DNA of 64,000 nt from Bacillota bacterium (GCA_009711785.1 VENA01000004.1:1-64000); one strand, 5' to 3'. Numbered from the stretch's first letter, positions 53,124 through 61,193 are shown. The notes: generated from the letters alone by a model not told the origin. Program-made: numbers and translations.

Positions 53124-53855
53124 ATGAAAAGTTTTCTTATGATGTTAACATTTCTTACAAGAATACCAATTAAAATAAATTTTGAATATGAAAAAAAGGA
53201 TTTTTTAAAAGGGATTTACTTTATTCCTTTTATAGGCTTAATTATCGGTGTTTTATTTTTCCTTTTATCTAAGTTAGAAATGTTTTTAGATAAGCCAATA
53301 TTAGCTATAATAATTTGGATTTTTTATATATGGATAACAGGAGGTCTACATATAGATGGTTTAGCAGATACCATAGATGGAATTTTTAGTAATCGTAAAA
53401 AGGAAAGAATACTTGAAATAATGAGAGATAGTAAAATAGGTGCATTCGGAGTAATTTCTATAATGTTGTTACTTAGTTTAAATGTTTTACTTACATATTA
53501 TATTAATCTTAAATATTTGTTATTAGTTCCCATAATAGGACGAAGTTCTATGCTTATAGCATGTTCTATAAGTAATTATGCAAGGAAAGGCCCTGGTATG
53601 GGAAAGGATATAATAGAAAACTGTGGTTTTAAAAAGTTAATATTAGGTGTAATATTTCCTATATTACTAGTACTTATATTAAATTATAATTATGATTTAA
53701 TATTGCTTATGCTATTAACAAATATATTTGTATTATTAATAACTAAACATATTAAAGGTATAATCGATGGAATAACTGGAGATACAATTGGCTTTATAAT
53801 TGAAATAAGTCAAACAATTTTTATGTTTTCTTTATACATAAATTCTTTAATTTAA
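53124..53855 (+). CDS. cobS: Adenosylcobinamide-GDP ribazoletransferase
   Basis: A 243-aa membrane enzyme joining adenosylcobinamide-GDP to alpha-ribazole (or its phosphate). N-terminal SFLMMLTFLTRIPIK and the metal-binding GGLHIDGLADTIDG (DGxxDxxD) are clear; several helices follow. The ATG at 53124 is chosen because MKSFLMMLTFLTR is the normal start; a GTG at 53115 would add three residues. Confidence 0.92.
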   Translation: MKSFLMMLTFLTRIPIKINFEYEKKDFLKGIYFIPFIGLIIGVLFFLLSKLEMFLDKPILAIIIWIFYIWITGGLHIDGLADTIDGIFSNRKKERILEIMRDSKIGAFGVISIMLLLSLNVLLTYYINLKYLLLVPIIGRSSMLIACSISNYARKGPGMGKDIIENCGFKKLILGVIFPILLVLILNYNYDLILLMLLTNIFVLLITKHIKGIIDGITGDTIGFIIEISQTIFMFSLYINSLI

Positions 53856-53866
53856 AGGGGAATAAT

Positions 53867-54463
53867 ATGAAATTAATACTTATAAGGCATGTTGAAACAA
53901 TTGCTAATTATCAAAAGAAATATATTGGTAGTACTAAAAGTGATTATACTAATAGGGGTAAAAAACAAATAATAAAAATTTTAAAAGGTATTGAAAATGA
54001 AAAAGTCGATAAAATATATTCAAGTCCACTTCCTAGAGCATTTAAATTAGCAAATAAAATATCAAATAAGTTAGATAAGGATATAGAAATTCAAAATGCA
54101 CTTAAAGAGTTAAATTTTGGTGTTTTTGAAAATAAGACTTATAAAGAAGTAAAAGCAGAGTATGAAAATGAGTGGAATGAATGGATTAATGATTATATAA
54201 ATTATAAAATACCTAAGGGTGAGAGTTTAAAAGAGGTATATAAAAGAGTTTCAAGTTTTCTTGATTCTTTAAAAGAATCTAATAAGACCTTTCTTTTAGT
54301 AACCCATGGAGGCATTATACAGACAATTTTGACATATTTACTAGATTTGAATATTAATGATAGATGGCATTTTAAAATACCACCTGGTTCTATAGTTGAA
54401 ATAGAATATAAAGATAATTATGGTATATTAACTAAATTAAATACTAATAAAATAATAGATTAG
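53867..54463 (+). CDS. cobC: Alpha-ribazole phosphatase (histidine phosphatase)
   Basis: A 198-aa phosphatase of the phosphoglycerate-mutase fold. The catalytic motif is LIRHVETIAN (the usual RHGET reads RHVET here), with ELNFGVFENKTY and the second His in VTHGGIIQT. It removes phosphate from alpha-ribazole phosphate or adenosylcobalamin phosphate. Its place after cobS supports that role. 11-base gaps on both sides. Confidence 0.88.
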   Translation: MKLILIRHVETIANYQKKYIGSTKSDYTNRGKKQIIKILKGIENEKVDKIYSSPLPRAFKLANKISNKLDKDIEIQNALKELNFGVFENKTYKEVKAEYENEWNEWINDYINYKIPKGESLKEVYKRVSSFLDSLKESNKTFLLVTHGGIIQTILTYLLDLNINDRWHFKIPPGSIVEIEYKDNYGILTKLNTNKIID

Positions 54464-54473
54464 GGGTTTTAAT

Positions 54474-55859
54474 ATGAATAGGATAATGGTTGCAGGCGAA
54501 GCTAGTAATGTAGGAAAAACTACAATTAGTCTTGGGATTATGGCAGCCTTAGCAAAAAGAAAATTAAAGGTTCAACCCTTTAAAGTAGGACCTGATTATA
54601 TTGATCCAAGTTTTCATAGATTTGTTAGTAATAATATATCTTTTAATTTAGATAGTTGGTTATTATCAGAGAATACAATAAAATATTTATTTAGACGTAA
54701 TGCTAAAGATAAGGATATTTCTGTTATAGAAGGCGTTATGGGTCTTTATGATGGCTTTGGTGTGGACAAGGATAATGGAAGTTCAGCCCATATGTCTAAA
54801 ATTCTAAAAACACCTGTGATTCTTGTTATAGATGCCAAAGCAATGGCTTCAAGCGTAGCAGCTAAAGTCCTTGGCTATAAGCTTTATGATAAAGAGGTAA
54901 ATATAAGAGGAATAATTTTAAATAAAGTATCATCTAAAGGTCATTATGACTTACTTAAAGAGGTTATAGAAAAAGATGTTAAAATACCTTGTGTAGGTTA
55001 TTTACCCTTTAATAAAGAAGAAACTTTAAATAGTAGGCATTTAGGATTAGTACCAGCTGAAGAGGTGGATAATCTAAAGTTAAAAGTTAATAGCTTAGTT
55101 AAAAAAATAGAAAAATATATTGATTTAGAAAAAATAATAAAAATTTCTAAAAGTAAAGAAAAGATAGGAAAAATAAATAATCCTATTAAACTAAAAGGAT
55201 ATGGAGACGGATTAAAAATAGCAGTAGCGAAGGATGAGGCTTTTAGCTTTTATTATGAAGATAATTTAAAGCTACTAAATGAGATAGGGGTTAAATTAAA
55301 GACATTTAGTCCATTGAAGGATGAATCTTTACCAAAAGATATTGATGGATTATATATAGGAGGAGGATTTCCTGAAGTATTTAGTAAGGAGCTAGAAAAA
55401 AATAAAAAATTTAGAGGTAATTTAAAAAAGCGTTTAGATGATGGATTACCAGCTTATGCTGAATGTGGCGGTTTAATGTATCTTACTAAAGGTATTAAAA
55501 AACTAGATGGAACCTTTTATAAAACTGTAGGCTATTTTGATACTATAAGTTTAATGACTAAGGCATTACAACGTTTTGGTTATGTTGATGTTAAAGTACC
55601 TAATTGGGAAATAAAAATAAAAGCCCATGAATTTCATCATTCAAAACTAAAAGAAAATAATAAATTAAATTATATTTATACTGTTTATAAAAAGAGAAAT
55701 GGAAAAATAAATAAGGAATGGAAGTGTGGTTTAAGTAAAAAAAATGTGTTAGCAGCATATCCCCATATACATTTTTATTCTAATCCAGTTTATTTAAAAA
55801 AACTCATAGATAAATGCAGAGAATATAAATTAGGAGATGGTAAAATTGAAAATGAGTAA
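54474..55859 (+). CDS. cbiA: Cobyrinate a,c-diamide synthase
   Basis: A 461-aa glutamine-dependent amidase (CbiA/CobB) of the same superfamily as CobQ. ATP site VAGEASNVGKTTISLGIMAAL; VIEGVMGLYDG; glutaminase Cys in AYAECGGLMYLTKG and His in AHEFHHSKL. It acts before CobQ, on hydrogenobyrinate/cobyrinate, so its presence implies that the cell makes or imports a corrin with free a,c acids. The end overlaps the cblT start by 14 bases. Confidence 0.95.
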   Translation: MNRIMVAGEASNVGKTTISLGIMAALAKRKLKVQPFKVGPDYIDPSFHRFVSNNISFNLDSWLLSENTIKYLFRRNAKDKDISVIEGVMGLYDGFGVDKDNGSSAHMSKILKTPVILVIDAKAMASSVAAKVLGYKLYDKEVNIRGIILNKVSSKGHYDLLKEVIEKDVKIPCVGYLPFNKEETLNSRHLGLVPAEEVDNLKLKVNSLVKKIEKYIDLEKIIKISKSKEKIGKINNPIKLKGYGDGLKIAVAKDEAFSFYYEDNLKLLNEIGVKLKTFSPLKDESLPKDIDGLYIGGGFPEVFSKELEKNKKFRGNLKKRLDDGLPAYAECGGLMYLTKGIKKLDGTFYKTVGYFDTISLMTKALQRFGYVDVKVPNWEIKIKAHEFHHSKLKENNKLNYIYTVYKKRNGKINKEWKCGLSKKNVLAAYPHIHFYSNPVYLKKLIDKCREYKLGDGKIENE

Positions 55860-56355
55860 TACACTAAATTTAAGTAAAACAAGTAAATTAACTTACTCAG
55901 CTATGTTAATAGCACTTTCAGCTGTGGGAGCTTTAATAAAAATAAATGGAAGTATTGCCTTTGATTCAATGCCAGGATTCTTTGCAGCACTTTTTTTAGG
56001 GCCAGCTACAGGGGCTATAGTTGCAGGATTAGGACATTTATTAAGCGCTTTAACAAGTGGCTTTCCATTAACAATGCCTATGCATATTATTGTGACATTT
56101 GAAATGTTTATATTTGCTTATGCTTTTGGTATAGTCTATAGAAAAACAAATGGTTTCTTTGCTTGTTTTATTGGAATTATTCTAAATGGACCGATTGCTG
56201 CTTTAGTATCAGTACCTACTTCTATTTTTTTAGGCTTACCATTAATGGGATGGAAGTTATTTTATGTGATTATATTCCCTCTTACAGTAGCATCTATATT
56301 AAATGTTATACTTGCCTTTTTAGTGTTTGAAATTTTAGATAAAAGGATGGGTTAA
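55846..56355 (+). CDS. cblT: ECF-type alpha-ribazole transporter S component
   Basis: A 169-aa substrate-binding membrane subunit with about five helices (SAMLIALSAVGALIKING, FFAALFLGPATGAIVAG and GIILNGPIAALVSVPTS). In Firmicutes such S components next to cobamide genes and CblS transport alpha-ribazole (CblT). The TTG at 55846 is 9 bases from AGGAG (55832-55836) and is preferred; the ATG at 55837 is too close and that at 55852 is farther. It needs a shared ECF module encoded elsewhere. Confidence 0.85.
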   Translation: MKMSNTLNLSKTSKLTYSAMLIALSAVGALIKINGSIAFDSMPGFFAALFLGPATGAIVAGLGHLLSALTSGFPLTMPMHIIVTFEMFIFAYAFGIVYRKTNGFFACFIGIILNGPIAALVSVPTSIFLGLPLMGWKLFYVIIFPLTVASILNVILAFLVFEILDKRMG

Positions 56356-57099
56356 ATGAAATTAAATAAACGATTTAGAGATTTATCTTTAGTATCTATA
56401 GATGATAAAAGGTTATTAGTTATTGCATGTGATTCAAGTGGAGCTATAGGTAATAAAGAAAAAGATGTAGTTAAAGTAGATCCTAGTATTATAGGTTATT
56501 TTACTTGTCATGTTGCACTATGTGAAATATTAGCTTTAGGAGCAAAACCTATATCTATTGTAAATACTCTTTCTGTAGAAATGAATAATACCGGTGAAAA
56601 AATTATTAGTGGAATAAAAAAAGCTTTAAAACAAACAGAGATAGTAGAAGATATTATTGTAACAGGTAGCACAGAGGAAAATTTTGAAGTTTGCCAAACA
56701 GGTATGGGAATAACAGCTATAGGTATTATAGATAAAGATAAATTTAAAAAAGTTCAAACTAAAAAGGATGAGTTAATAGTAGTAGCGGGACTCCCTAAGG
56801 TAGGAACTGAAGTTGATATAAACGATAGAGATTTACTAACAATTAAAAAAATATTACAATTAAGAGAAAACCCCTATGTAAGTGAAATACTTCCTGTGGG
56901 TTCTAAGGGAATACTATATGAAATTAATGAATTGGCAAGGACAAATAATTTAAAATATATATTAGAAGATAAAATAAATCTAGATTTAAAAAAATCAGCA
57001 GGACCTGCTACATGCGCTTTACTCACTGTGAATAAAAATGGATATGATAAATTGAAAAATACTATAAATATGCCATTAAATATTATTGGGAGTTTTTAA
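56356..57099 (+). CDS. cblS: Alpha-ribazole kinase
   Basis: A 247-aa protein of the PurM/AIR-synthase-related fold. It has LVIACDSSGAIGNKEKDVV (about 21-39; cation/nucleotide loop), CHVALCEILALGAKP and VTGSTEENF, matching CblS, the kinase that phosphorylates imported alpha-ribazole. Its start ATG directly follows the cblT stop (TAAATG), so the transporter and kinase are coupled. This provides a salvage route to the lower ligand without CobT. Confidence 0.86.
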   Translation: MKLNKRFRDLSLVSIDDKRLLVIACDSSGAIGNKEKDVVKVDPSIIGYFTCHVALCEILALGAKPISIVNTLSVEMNNTGEKIISGIKKALKQTEIVEDIIVTGSTEENFEVCQTGMGITAIGIIDKDKFKKVQTKKDELIVVAGLPKVGTEVDINDRDLLTIKKILQLRENPYVSEILPVGSKGILYEINELARTNNLKYILEDKINLDLKKSAGPATCALLTVNKNGYDKLKNTINMPLNIIGSF

Positions 57100-57102
57100 T
57101 GT

Positions 57103-57969
57103 ATGATAAAAGCTAAATGTCCCGGTTCCTGTGGAGAACTCTTACAAGGGTTAATACTAGGGGGAGAAAAACTTATATCATATCCGATAAACCGGTATAG
57201 TGTTGTTACATTAATGGAGAAAGAAAATAGAACTTTTAACTATCCTAAAGCATATGAAATGCTTGAAAGAGTATTTTCCTATTATGGGTATGGGAAAAAG
57301 GAAAGTTACAATTTATCTTTAAATATATCTTCAAAAATACCAAAAGCTAAGGGAATGGCCAGTAGCACTTCTGATTTAGCAGCGACAGCTTTAGTTTCAG
57401 CTAAATATTTAGGTAGAAAAATATCTGATTATGAGATAGCAAAACTATGCACTGATATTGAACCTACAGATAGTATTGTATTTTCTAATATAACACTATT
57501 TGACCATGTTAATGGAAATTTCATAAAAAAATTAGGTAAGCTTCCTGACTGTAAGGTATTACTTTTAGAAGGTAAAAATCAAATAAATACTTTGGATTTT
57601 CATAAAATAAATAGATATAAAAAGTTAAAAAAGCACGAATCTAAACTAAATGAAGCATTAATGCACATAAAAAAGGGAATTAAAAATAAAGATTTAAATG
57701 AAATAGGGAAAGCTTCTATTATAAGTGCACTTAGCAATTAAGAAATACTTTATAAAAAGGGTTTAGATTATATAATAGATTTATCGGTTAAATTAGGAGC
57801 CTATGGTGTAAATATAGCCCATAGTGGAACAGTCATAGGAATATTTTATAGTGAAGGTAAGTTTGATAAGTCTAAATTTATTAATATAATAGAAAATAAA
57901 TTCTTTAAAGGATTTTATAATATTTCAGAGCAAAGAATTGTAAGGGGAGGAGCTTATATAATAGATTAA
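57103..57969 (+). pseudogene. pduX: L-threonine kinase with in-frame TAA (PduX-like)
   Basis: A 288-codon frame broken by one TAA at codon 213 (57739-57741). The first part gives 212 aa: AKCPGSCGELLQG, then GHMP-kinase motif IPKAKGMASSTSDLAATALV and SNITLFDHVNG. After the stop, the same frame continues through GAYGVNIAHSGTVIGIFYSE and ERIVRGG-type family text to TAA 57967. PduX is about 300 aa and phosphorylates L-threonine for CobD. The break removes the C-terminal third, including the GTxxxG-like loop. Neighbours use ISALSN then Gln/Lys, so CAA or AAA to TAA is one base change. It is probably inactive, or the enzyme is made in two parts; readthrough is unproved. Confidence 0.85.
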
Positions 57970-57996
57970 AAAATAAGCTATCCTCTTATTTTTATT
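57970..57996 (+). terminator. Weak terminator of the cobamide operon
   Basis: An 8-bp, A/T-rich stem AAAATAAG / CTTATTTT (57970-57977 with 57985-57992) followed by T-rich DNA. It is weaker than others in the window. The next 180 bases hold no gene. Confidence 0.5.
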
Positions 57997-58172
57997 TTAA
58001 AAGGTATTTAACACGTCTATGAAATTATAAGTCTTTAATTTAGCTTTATAGCCTTTTTAGAGCTAATAAGGACCTATCACACTTAAATACTATTTAAAAA
58101 TGAATAAAGATGAATATATTTTGTTAGAATGGTTGTATAAGACGTTGGGAGTGGTTATATATATGTAAAGTA

Positions 58173-58201
58173 AAAGGAAAGCCTATTGACGGCTTTCCTT
58201 T
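58173..58201 (-). terminator. Terminator of the CarA-like gene
   Basis: A perfect 11-bp stem AAAGGAAAGCC / GGCTTTCCTTT (58173-58183 with 58191-58201) 6 bases past the minus-strand gene. Confidence 0.88.
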
Positions 58202-58206
58202 GTATA

Positions 58207-58518
58207 CTAGAAATTTATTATATTTGTTTTTAAGTCATAAACATGAAAATCTAGAGCTAGATTGTCAGTAACGATTTTACATTGTAAGTTTTCATTATTA
58301 TTTATTATTTTCTTAAAATATTTAAAGTTTTCATCAGAGATTAAAAAGTCTCCTTTATTATTGGGTTTATTAGTTATAATAGCTGACTTATTAGTTGCTT
58401 GACAGTTAATCTTAACTCCATCATTTGATAATTCTGAGATGCCCAAAATATTTTTGATATCTCCTATAACTTCACCATTTAAAACAATACCGTTGTTTAA
58501 TAATAAATAACCTTTCAT
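58207..58518 (-). CDS. Mini-protein resembling the CarA N-terminus
   Basis: A 103-aa soluble protein. Residues 2-25 (KGYLLLNNGIVLNGEVIGDI) align by eye with the N-terminal strand of carbamoyl-phosphate synthase small subunit (KxxLVLENGxVFEGExFG). After that the sequence departs from CarA, and no amidotransferase domain follows. The gene has a GAGGAGG site, a TATAAT-type -10 at 58597-58592, a leader hairpin at 58563-58587 and a PyrR-type RNA site just before the ribosome site. It may sense or modify pyrimidine/carbamoyl-phosphate synthesis, or be a remnant; both are inference. Confidence 0.6.
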   Translation of the reverse strand: MKGYLLLNNGIVLNGEVIGDIKNILGISELSNDGVKINCQATNKSAIITNKPNNKGDFLISDENFKYFKKIINNNENLQCKIVTDNLALDFHVYDLKTNIINF

Positions 58519-58538
58519 ATTGTTAGCCTCCTCTTATT

Positions 58539-58556
58539 TTTGCCTCACAGGACAAA
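58539..58556 (-). promoter_or_regulatory. PyrR-binding RNA element
   Basis: On the minus strand TTTG-TCCTGTGAGG-CAAA forms a 4-bp stem with the conserved PyrR loop (consensus UCCNGNGAGG). The outer pair is U-A rather than the usual A-U, a compensatory change. It lies about 9 bases before the GAGGAGG site, suggesting translational control by PyrR with UMP. Confidence 0.72.
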
Positions 58557-58562
58557 GTTAAT

Positions 58563-58597
58563 AAAAGTAAATTTGATATTTACTTTTGTATATTATA
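58563..58597 (-). promoter_or_regulatory. Promoter -10 and leader hairpin of the CarA-like gene
   Basis: TATAAT on the minus strand (58597-58592), weak -35 TTTATA at 17 bases. A perfect 10-bp hairpin (58563-58572 with 58578-58587) follows at the start of the transcript. Confidence 0.5.
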
Positions 58598-58703
58598 ACA
58601 TAATTCTTTAAAATTATAAAATATTTTCATAAAGTATCTTAGGAATGATAAAATAATATCATAGAGTATAAGAGTTAATATTTAAAAGATAGGTGGGGTT
58701 GAT

Positions 58704-59159
58704 ATCATATATATATTATTAATTATTATAATTGTTATAATTGACCAGTTTATTAAAAATTTAGTTAAGAAAGAATTAGAAGGAATATATTCAAAACCTA
58801 TAATTAAAGACTTTTTACACTTAACTTTAGTAAAAAATACTGGAGCTGCTTTTAGTATATTTAAAAATAAACAAAGGTTAGTTTTAATATTAAATATTAT
58901 ATCTATAACCTTTATGTTTTATGTTTTCTTATTATTTTTTAAATATAATTTTGTTTTAATAAATGTTGCTTTTGCTTTTATGTTAGGTGGTGCATTAGGA
59001 AACATAATTGATAGAATAAGATTAAGATATGTAGTTGATTATTTACATATAAAATTTAGAAAAGCTCCTATATTTAATATTGCAGATATATTTATATTTT
59101 TGGGTTCGCTTTTATTAATTTATACAATGATCTTTGAAAAATATGATTTAAACATATAA
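58704..59159 (+). CDS. lspA: Signal peptidase II, apparent near-cognate AUC/AUA start
   Basis: A 151-aa membrane protease that removes lipoprotein signal peptides. All family motifs are present: VIIDQFIK (near residue 13), VKNTGAAFSIF (about 45-55), GGALGNIIDRIRL with one catalytic Asp, YVVDYLH and FNIADIFIFLGS with the second Asp. The first in-frame ATG is at 58914, far inside the protein. Upstream to the stop at 58683 the frame has no ATG, GTG or TTG. ATC at 58704 is 8 bases from AGGTG (58691-58695) and gives the normal N-terminus IYILLIIIIV; ATA at 58707 is the other choice. A 1-base indel in the AT tract is the alternative. Confidence 0.88.
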   Translation: MIYILLIIIIVIIDQFIKNLVKKELEGIYSKPIIKDFLHLTLVKNTGAAFSIFKNKQRLVLILNIISITFMFYVFLLFFKYNFVLINVAFAFMLGGALGNIIDRIRLRYVVDYLHIKFRKAPIFNIADIFIFLGSLLLIYTMIFEKYDLNI

Positions 59160-59193
59160 AAAAATGAGAACTAATTTTAGTTCTCATTTTTTT
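59158..59193. terminator. Bidirectional terminator between lspA and a minus gene
   Basis: A long stem AAAAAAATGAGAACTAA / TTAGTTCTCATTTTTTT (59158-59174 with 59177-59193) overlapping both stop codons. Confidence 0.88.
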
Positions 59194-59482
59194 GATAATT
59201 AGCTAAAAACTCCATCGCCATTTGTAAACCCTTAACTAACTCATTTTCGATTTTTTTAATGTTTTCTTCTTCAGTACCTTCCTTTACAGTAATTCTACAC
59301 ACATTTTTTCCTATCTCAAGTAGTTTAAAGTCTTCTTTTAAAATTTCTTTGATACCATTTTTTATCATAACTCTACTTTGTTTTTCCTTTAAATAGGGTG
59401 CATATTTATTTTGTAAAGAAACTAAAATCCTTTTTTCATCATCTAGTTTTATGTATTTAATAAACTGGTTTAAATTATTCAT
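59177..59482 (-). CDS. Unknown small protein
   Basis: A 101-aa soluble protein. It has a charged N-terminal part (DDEKRILVSLQNKYAPYLKEKQ) and a C-terminal helix (KKIENELVKGLQMAMEFLANYQ). No family recognised. Ribosome site AAAGGAGG before the ATG. Convergent with lspA. Confidence 0.55.
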   Translation of the reverse strand: MNNLNQFIKYIKLDDEKRILVSLQNKYAPYLKEKQSRVMIKNGIKEILKEDFKLLEIGKNVCRITVKEGTEEENIKKIENELVKGLQMAMEFLANYQKNEN

Positions 59483-59619
59483 ACAATTCCTCCTTTATCT
59501 TAATAAAAATTATAACAAAACTGCATCTTATTTCAAGCAATAAAAGAAATAAATTTATCACACAATAATACAGGAAAGGGAAATAAATTAAATTTACATT
59601 AAAAGAGAGGAGAATTTTT

Positions 59620-59826
59620 ATGACTTTACAAAACAAATTAAATCTTAATCAACTTAACGAAATTGAATTACAAAATTTAAGAGAAATAGTTAGTAGTCAT
59701 CAAACAATGATAAACAAATTTAATGAATATGCTCAGAAATGTCAAGATCAACAATTAAAACAAATGTTCCAAAAATCAGCACAAGAAGCTCAAACAACTG
59801 TACAAAATTTAACTCAATCTTTATAA
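59620..59826 (+). CDS. Small CotF-like spore coat protein
   Basis: A 68-aa helical, Gln/Asn-rich protein (NLREIVSSHQTMINKFNEYA) resembling one helical half of CotF-family ferritin-like coat proteins. It pairs with the next gene, a clearer CotF protein, 18 bases downstream. Ribosome site GAGAGGAG. Expected to be made in the mother cell late in sporulation. Confidence 0.65.
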   Translation: MTLQNKLNLNQLNEIELQNLREIVSSHQTMINKFNEYAQKCQDQQLKQMFQKSAQEAQTTVQNLTQSL

Positions 59827-59844
59827 ATTAGGAGGAGACTATAA

Positions 59845-60144
59845 ATGATGAATGAAAAAGATATGGTTAATGATATATTAAGTCAAACTAAAAAAAGTAT
59901 GGGCGATTATACTAATGCTATAGGATGTACTTCAAACCAGGCTTTAAGAGGAGCATATCAACAATTAAGAGATGAAGCAGAACAATTTCAAGTACAGTTA
60001 GGAAATATAGCACAACAAAAAGGATATTATACAGCACCAAAAACTACCAATCAACAGGAAAGACAACAATTAAAATCTCAACTTAACCAAAGTATGAATC
60101 AAACACAAGGTGCAAATACAACAGGGATGGGAAGAAAAAGTTAA
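59845..60144 (+). CDS. CotF-family spore coat protein
   Basis: A 99-aa helical protein of the Coat_F family: DMVNDILSQTKKSMGDYTNAI, then TSNQALRGAYQQLRDEAEQF and IAQQKGYYTAPK with a Gln-rich tail (about 70-99). The ATG at 59845 is 8 bases after GGAGGAG. It and the gene before it form a two-gene operon ended by a terminator. Coat or germination role from family context. Confidence 0.82.
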   Translation: MMNEKDMVNDILSQTKKSMGDYTNAIGCTSNQALRGAYQQLRDEAEQFQVQLGNIAQQKGYYTAPKTTNQQERQQLKSQLNQSMNQTQGANTTGMGRKS

Positions 60145-60155
60145 TAAAAATAGCT

Positions 60156-60186
60156 AAAGTAGGGTATTTAATATCCTGCTTTTTTC
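60156..60186 (+). terminator. Terminator of the coat protein pair
   Basis: A 12-bp stem (60156-60167 with 60171-60182, two G-U pairs) and a T run. Confidence 0.8.
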
Positions 60187-60269
60187 TTTGTTTAATTTAC
60201 TAGTGGTACTTGACAATGAAAGTATTATATTCTATGGTATATTAGTAAAAGGAGACATGGAGGTTTATA

Positions 60270-60923
60270 ATGAAAAAAAGACTTTATTTATCAAGTATAG
60301 AAGATAAACTTGCTACTGATATGTGGGGAGAAATTATAGATAAAAAACAGCTAGTAAAAGGTGTAAAGTTATATATATGTAAATATTATAAAGGTTTTAT
60401 ATTTAATGATAAGGAATTTGATGTGGAAAAAAACCTTAAGAAAAAACTTAACCCAATGGTAATTATGGAGATTTATACATATTACAATGAACGATTTGTA
60501 ATAGAAAGAACATCTAAAGAAGAAAATATCCCCGATAAATTAAAAAGTAAATATAACCACAAAAAATTTGATGAAAGGATTAATATTTTTGCTTTAACTG
60601 AAGAATCAATGAATATTTTAAAATATTATCATCGTGATATTATTAGAATTATTTATAAAAATAAATTAGATGAAAAAAGTAAAAATTATAAATCTCAAGG
60701 TGGATATGTGAACAGTGAAATTAAAAAAATCATAAAACATCTTTCTTTGAATGCTCCAGATTTTATAAAAAAGAAAGACAAGAAAAGAGCAAAAAAATAT
60801 ATTGATAAAGCAATGGAAGAAAAAGTGAATTTAATAACAAAAAACAATGAAAAAATAAGCAAGGATGCCTTAGAAAATATAAAGGATAAATATATACAAA
60901 GAACTGAAATACTCTGTGGTTAA
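60270..60923 (+). CDS. Unknown basic protein
   Basis: A 217-aa soluble, Lys-rich protein of unknown family. It starts MKKRLYLSSIEDKLATDMWG, has an aromatic-rich middle (LYICKYYKGFIFND) and a helical, charged C-terminus. No signal peptide or known motif. Ribosome site CATGGAGG. Monocistronic between two terminators. Confidence 0.6.
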   Translation: MKKRLYLSSIEDKLATDMWGEIIDKKQLVKGVKLYICKYYKGFIFNDKEFDVEKNLKKKLNPMVIMEIYTYYNERFVIERTSKEENIPDKLKSKYNHKKFDERINIFALTEESMNILKYYHRDIIRIIYKNKLDEKSKNYKSQGGYVNSEIKKIIKHLSLNAPDFIKKKDKKRAKKYIDKAMEEKVNLITKNNEKISKDALENIKDKYIQRTEILCG

Positions 60924-60924
60924 G

Positions 60925-60948
60925 CCGTCTATTTAGACGGTTTTTTTT
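60925..60948 (+). terminator. Terminator after the unknown basic protein gene
   Basis: CCGTCT / AGACGG stem (60925-60930 with 60935-60940), short loop and a run of eight T, overlapping the gene end. Confidence 0.9.
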
Positions 60949-61048
60949 ATATTCTTATAATAAAACAATGAAAGAGACACAATACTGATTAAAAGTTTTA
61001 ATAAAGGGTAATAATTATATGTGGTACTAGGTAAAATAAGAGAAATAT

Positions 61049-61077
61049 TTGACTATAATTCACATTTTTGATACTAT
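61049..61077 (+). promoter_or_regulatory. Promoter of the opuA operon
   Basis: TTGACT (61049-61054), 17-base spacer, TACTAT (61072-61077). It lies about 115 bases upstream of opuAA. A GTTTAAAC palindrome (61078-61085) lies at the expected start site. Confidence 0.7.
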
Positions 61078-61128
61078 GTTTAAACGTACGAGTTGTTTGT
61101 TTACTTTTTTGCTTTTAAATAAAATAAC

Positions 61129-61148
61129 TGTTTGCAAATTTACAAACA
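61129..61148. promoter_or_regulatory. Near-perfect palindrome in the opuA leader
   Basis: TGTTTGCAAA (61129-61138) faces TTTACAAACA (61139-61148), one mismatch in ten pairs. It lies between promoter and ribosome site, where GbsR/OpcR-type repressors of osmoprotectant genes bind. Candidate operator. Confidence 0.5.
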
Positions 61149-61193
61149 TAAAATTCGATAAGAATAAATTTCATATAAAAAAGGAGGTATATG

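Noticed and set aside
57739..57741. Readthrough of the pduX stop as selenocysteine or pyrrolysine
   Set aside because: The codon is TAA, whereas those amino acids use TGA and TAG; a nonsense change is simpler.
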